From Lethocerus indicus (Eukaryota > Arthropoda > Insecta > Hemiptera > Belostomatidae): DNA of 64,000 nucleotides. The translations under genes were made by a program, and so were the position numbers. The notes under the pieces were generated by a model. It ran no database searches and was not told the origin of the DNA. It worked only from the letters and a program-made list of their open reading frames with translations. The DNA is taken from assembly GCA_019843655.1 (NCBI GenBank), contig JACDQD010000009.1, positions 25,162,161 to 25,226,160 on the forward strand. Direction: 5' to 3'. Shown here one piece after another: positions 61,833 to 64,000 of this stretch (position 1 is its first letter; each line of letters opens with the position of its first letter).

Positions 61833-61925
61833 GGAATATGGGACCGAACTGGGAAAAATTTCGAAAAACCTAAATTTTCGATTTTCGACCCGCCGTTTCA
61901 GGGGCAAGTGTAACTCACTTTGGGG
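61833..61925 (-). repeat. S2 satellite, single inverted unit
   Basis: GAATATGGGACC, TTTCGAAAAACCTAAATTTT, CGATTTTCGACCCGCC, CAGGGGCAAGTGTAACTCAC: one S2 unit on the minus strand, bordering an S1 block on its left side. Confidence 0.93.
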
Positions 61926-61969
61926 TGAAATATAGGATCAATCGGTCCCAATCAATTATGCATCATAAA

Positions 61970-62740
61970 AACAGTATTATTGGGCCGATTTTATATTTAA
62001 AACCGTATTTTTTGGCCGATTTTGCCTCTAAGAACCGCATTTTTAGGCCAATTTTACGCCTAAAAACCACATTTTTGGGCTTCTTTTGTTCCTAATAATC
62101 GCATTTCTTGACCGATTTTTCACCTGAGAACCGCATTTTTGGCCGATTTTTCACCTGAAATGCCCATTTTTGGCCGATTTTTCACCTGAAAACAGCATTT
62201 TTCGGACGATTTTGCGCCAAAAACAGCATTTTTCGGACGATTTTGCGCCAAAAACAGCATTTTTCGGACGATTTTGCGCCCAAAACAGCATTTTTCGAAC
62301 GATTTTGCACCAAAAACAGCATTTTTCGGCCAATTTTGTGTCTTAAAACCACATTTTTGGGCCTAAAATCCTCAATTTTGGCCCGATTTTGCACCTAAAA
62401 ACCCCATTTTTGGGACTAAAACAGCATTTCTGGGCAAATATTGGGCCTAAAAACCTTATCTTTGCGCCCATTTTGCACCTAAAAACCGCATTTTTGGCAG
62501 ATTTTGCGCCTAAAAACCGCATTAATGTGTCGATTTTGCGCCTCAAAACCTCATTTTTGGACCGATTTTACGCCTAAAAACCTCAGTTTTCGGCCTAAAA
62601 ACCGCATTTTTGAGCCGATTTTACGCCTAAAAACCTCAATTTTGGGCCTAAAAACCGCATTTTTGGGCCGATTTTGCACCTAGGAACAGGATTTTTGTCC
62701 GACTTTGCGCCTAAAATCCCCCATTTTTTGGGCGGTTTTT
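61970..62740 (+). repeat. S1 block, plus half of an inverted pair
   Basis: Plus-oriented S1. At 62205-62325 four near-identical 31 bp units (CGGACGATTTTGCGCC, AAAAACAGCATTTTT) mark recent local amplification. Confidence 0.94.
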
Positions 62741-63250
62741 ACGCATAAAATCAGCCAATAAATAAGGTTTTTAGGCCCAAAATCGGCCTAGTAGACATGC
62801 AGGTTTTAGGCCAAAAAGTGTGATTTTTAGGCGCAAAATCGGAACAAAAATGGGGGCTTAGGTACAAAATCAGCCAAAATTGCGTATTTAACGCTTACAA
62901 TCAGCGAAAAAATGAGATTGTTAAGCGCAAAATCGACCCAAATATGGGGTTTTTAGGCGCAAAATCGGCCAAGAAATTCGGTATTTTGGCCCACATACAA
63001 CCTAAAATTGAGTTTTAAGGCGCAAAATCGGTAGAGAAAGGCGTTTTTTAGGCCCAAGAATGGGTTTTTCAGCCGCAAAATTGGCCCATAAATGCGGGAT
63101 TTTGGTCCAAAAATGGGGATTTAGGGGCAAAATTGGTCAAAATATGGCGTTTTAGGGGCAAAATCAGCCAGGAAATGCTGTTTTCAGGCTCAAAATCCGC
63201 CCATAAATGCCGTTTTTTGGTACAAATTTGGACCAAAAATTGGGCTTATA
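62741..63250 (-). repeat. S1 block, minus half of an inverted pair
   Basis: Orientation flips at about 62735-62760 (TTTTGGGCGGTTTTTACGC), after which units read GGCGCAAAATCGGCC, TTTTTAGGC. It runs up to the first plus-oriented S2 unit. Confidence 0.93.
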
Positions 63251-63254
63251 TTGT

Positions 63255-64000
63255 TCCAAAGTGAGTTACACTTGCCCCTGAAATGGCGGGTCGAAAATCG
63301 AAAATTTAGGTTTTTCGAAAATTTTCGCAGATCCCATATTCCACCCAAGTGTACCAATGAGTTACACTTGCCCCTGAAAGGGCGGGTCGAAAATCGAAAA
63401 TTTAGGTTTTTCGAAAATTTTCGCAGATCGGTCCCATATTCCACCCACAAGTGTACCAATGTGAGTTACACTTGCCCCTGAAAGGGCGGGTCGAAAATCG
63501 AAAATTTAGGTTTTTCGAAAATTTTCGCAGATCGGATCCTATTCCACCCACAAGTGTACCAATGTGAGTTACACTTGCCCCTGGGGCGGGTCGAAAATCG
63601 AAAATTTAGGTTTTCGAAAATTTTCGCAGATCGATCCCATATTCCACCCACAAGTGTACCAATGTGAGTTACACTTGCCCTAAAAGGGCGGGGTCGAAAA
63701 TCGAAAATTTAGGTTTTCGAAAATTTTCGCAGATCGATCCCATATTCCACCCACAAGTGTACCAATGTGAGTTACACTTGCCCCTAAAAGGGCGGGTCGA
63801 AAATCGAAAATTTAGGTTTTTCGAAAATTTTCGCAGATCGATCCCATATTCCACCCCACAAGTGTACCAATGTGAGTTACACTTGCCCTGAAACGGCGGG
63901 TCGAAAATCGAAAATTTAGGTTTTCGAAAATTTTCGCAGATCGATCCCATATTCCACCCACAAGTGTACCAATGTGAGTTACACTTGCCCCTGCGGGCGA
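63255..64000 (+). repeat. S2 satellite array, runs off window
   Basis: Units start GTGAGTTACACTTGCCCCTG at 63261, about 63357, 63461, 63564, 63664, 63767, 63872 and 63974: spacing is 96 bp once, then 100-105 bp. Each carries the dyad CGAAAATTTTCG and the neighbouring CGAAAATCGAAAATTT. Open frames on both strands only reflect the repeat. Confidence 0.97.

Overview
This is eukaryotic, almost certainly arthropod (probably insect) nuclear DNA. It is AT-rich and repeat-laden, with large introns, GT-AG splicing, mariner-type and jockey-type transposon remnants, and an insulin/IGF receptor gene (InR) of invertebrate layout. The order of insect cannot be settled from the sequence alone.

Layout. 1-2945 is a 31-33 bp satellite (called S1 here). 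2946-4734 is mixed sequence with a LINE scrap, a fold-back element and a weak promoter-like TATA motif. 4735-6484 is a second S1 block bracketed by a 47-48 bp direct repeat whose right copy abuts the first recognisable InR exon. InR occupies about 6491-45053 on the + strand: an L1-domain exon (6491-6968), a 33.8 kb intron, two small Cys-rich exons (40733-40875, 41274-41407) and one 3.26 kb exon (41795-45053) holding the rest of the ectodomain, the membrane segment and the whole kinase. The four pieces join in phase to 1337 codons plus stop. The true start is unresolved. An AT-rich 3' UTR-like stretch follows to about 47530.

The giant InR intron is a transposon nursery. It holds a fold-back element whose terminal repeat has expanded into tandem arrays (family B), MITEs with GTGGTCCAAAAAAATG ends (family C), mariner-derived MITEs (family D), broken jockey-like reverse transcriptase ends (family A), two minisatellites, a 410 bp TA/GA tract, and a few unexplained open frames.

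A second + strand gene (48222-54849, 12 exons, 710 residues) encodes an unidentified secreted protein with EAR/EPTP-like beta-propeller character. One of its introns appears to be GC-AG and carries a 180 bp tandem repeat; another carries copies of the end of a later exon plus the following intron. Its exons are much more AT-rich than those of InR.

54850-64000 is intergenic: a TA tract, a fold-back element, a GC-rich possible exon, two coding-like minus-strand fragments, S1 blocks that alternate in orientation, and a 100-105 bp satellite (S2) running off the right edge. A scrap of S2 also opens the window at base 1. InR is a plasma-membrane receptor tyrosine kinase of the insulin/growth pathway; nothing in the sequence links the second gene to it functionally.
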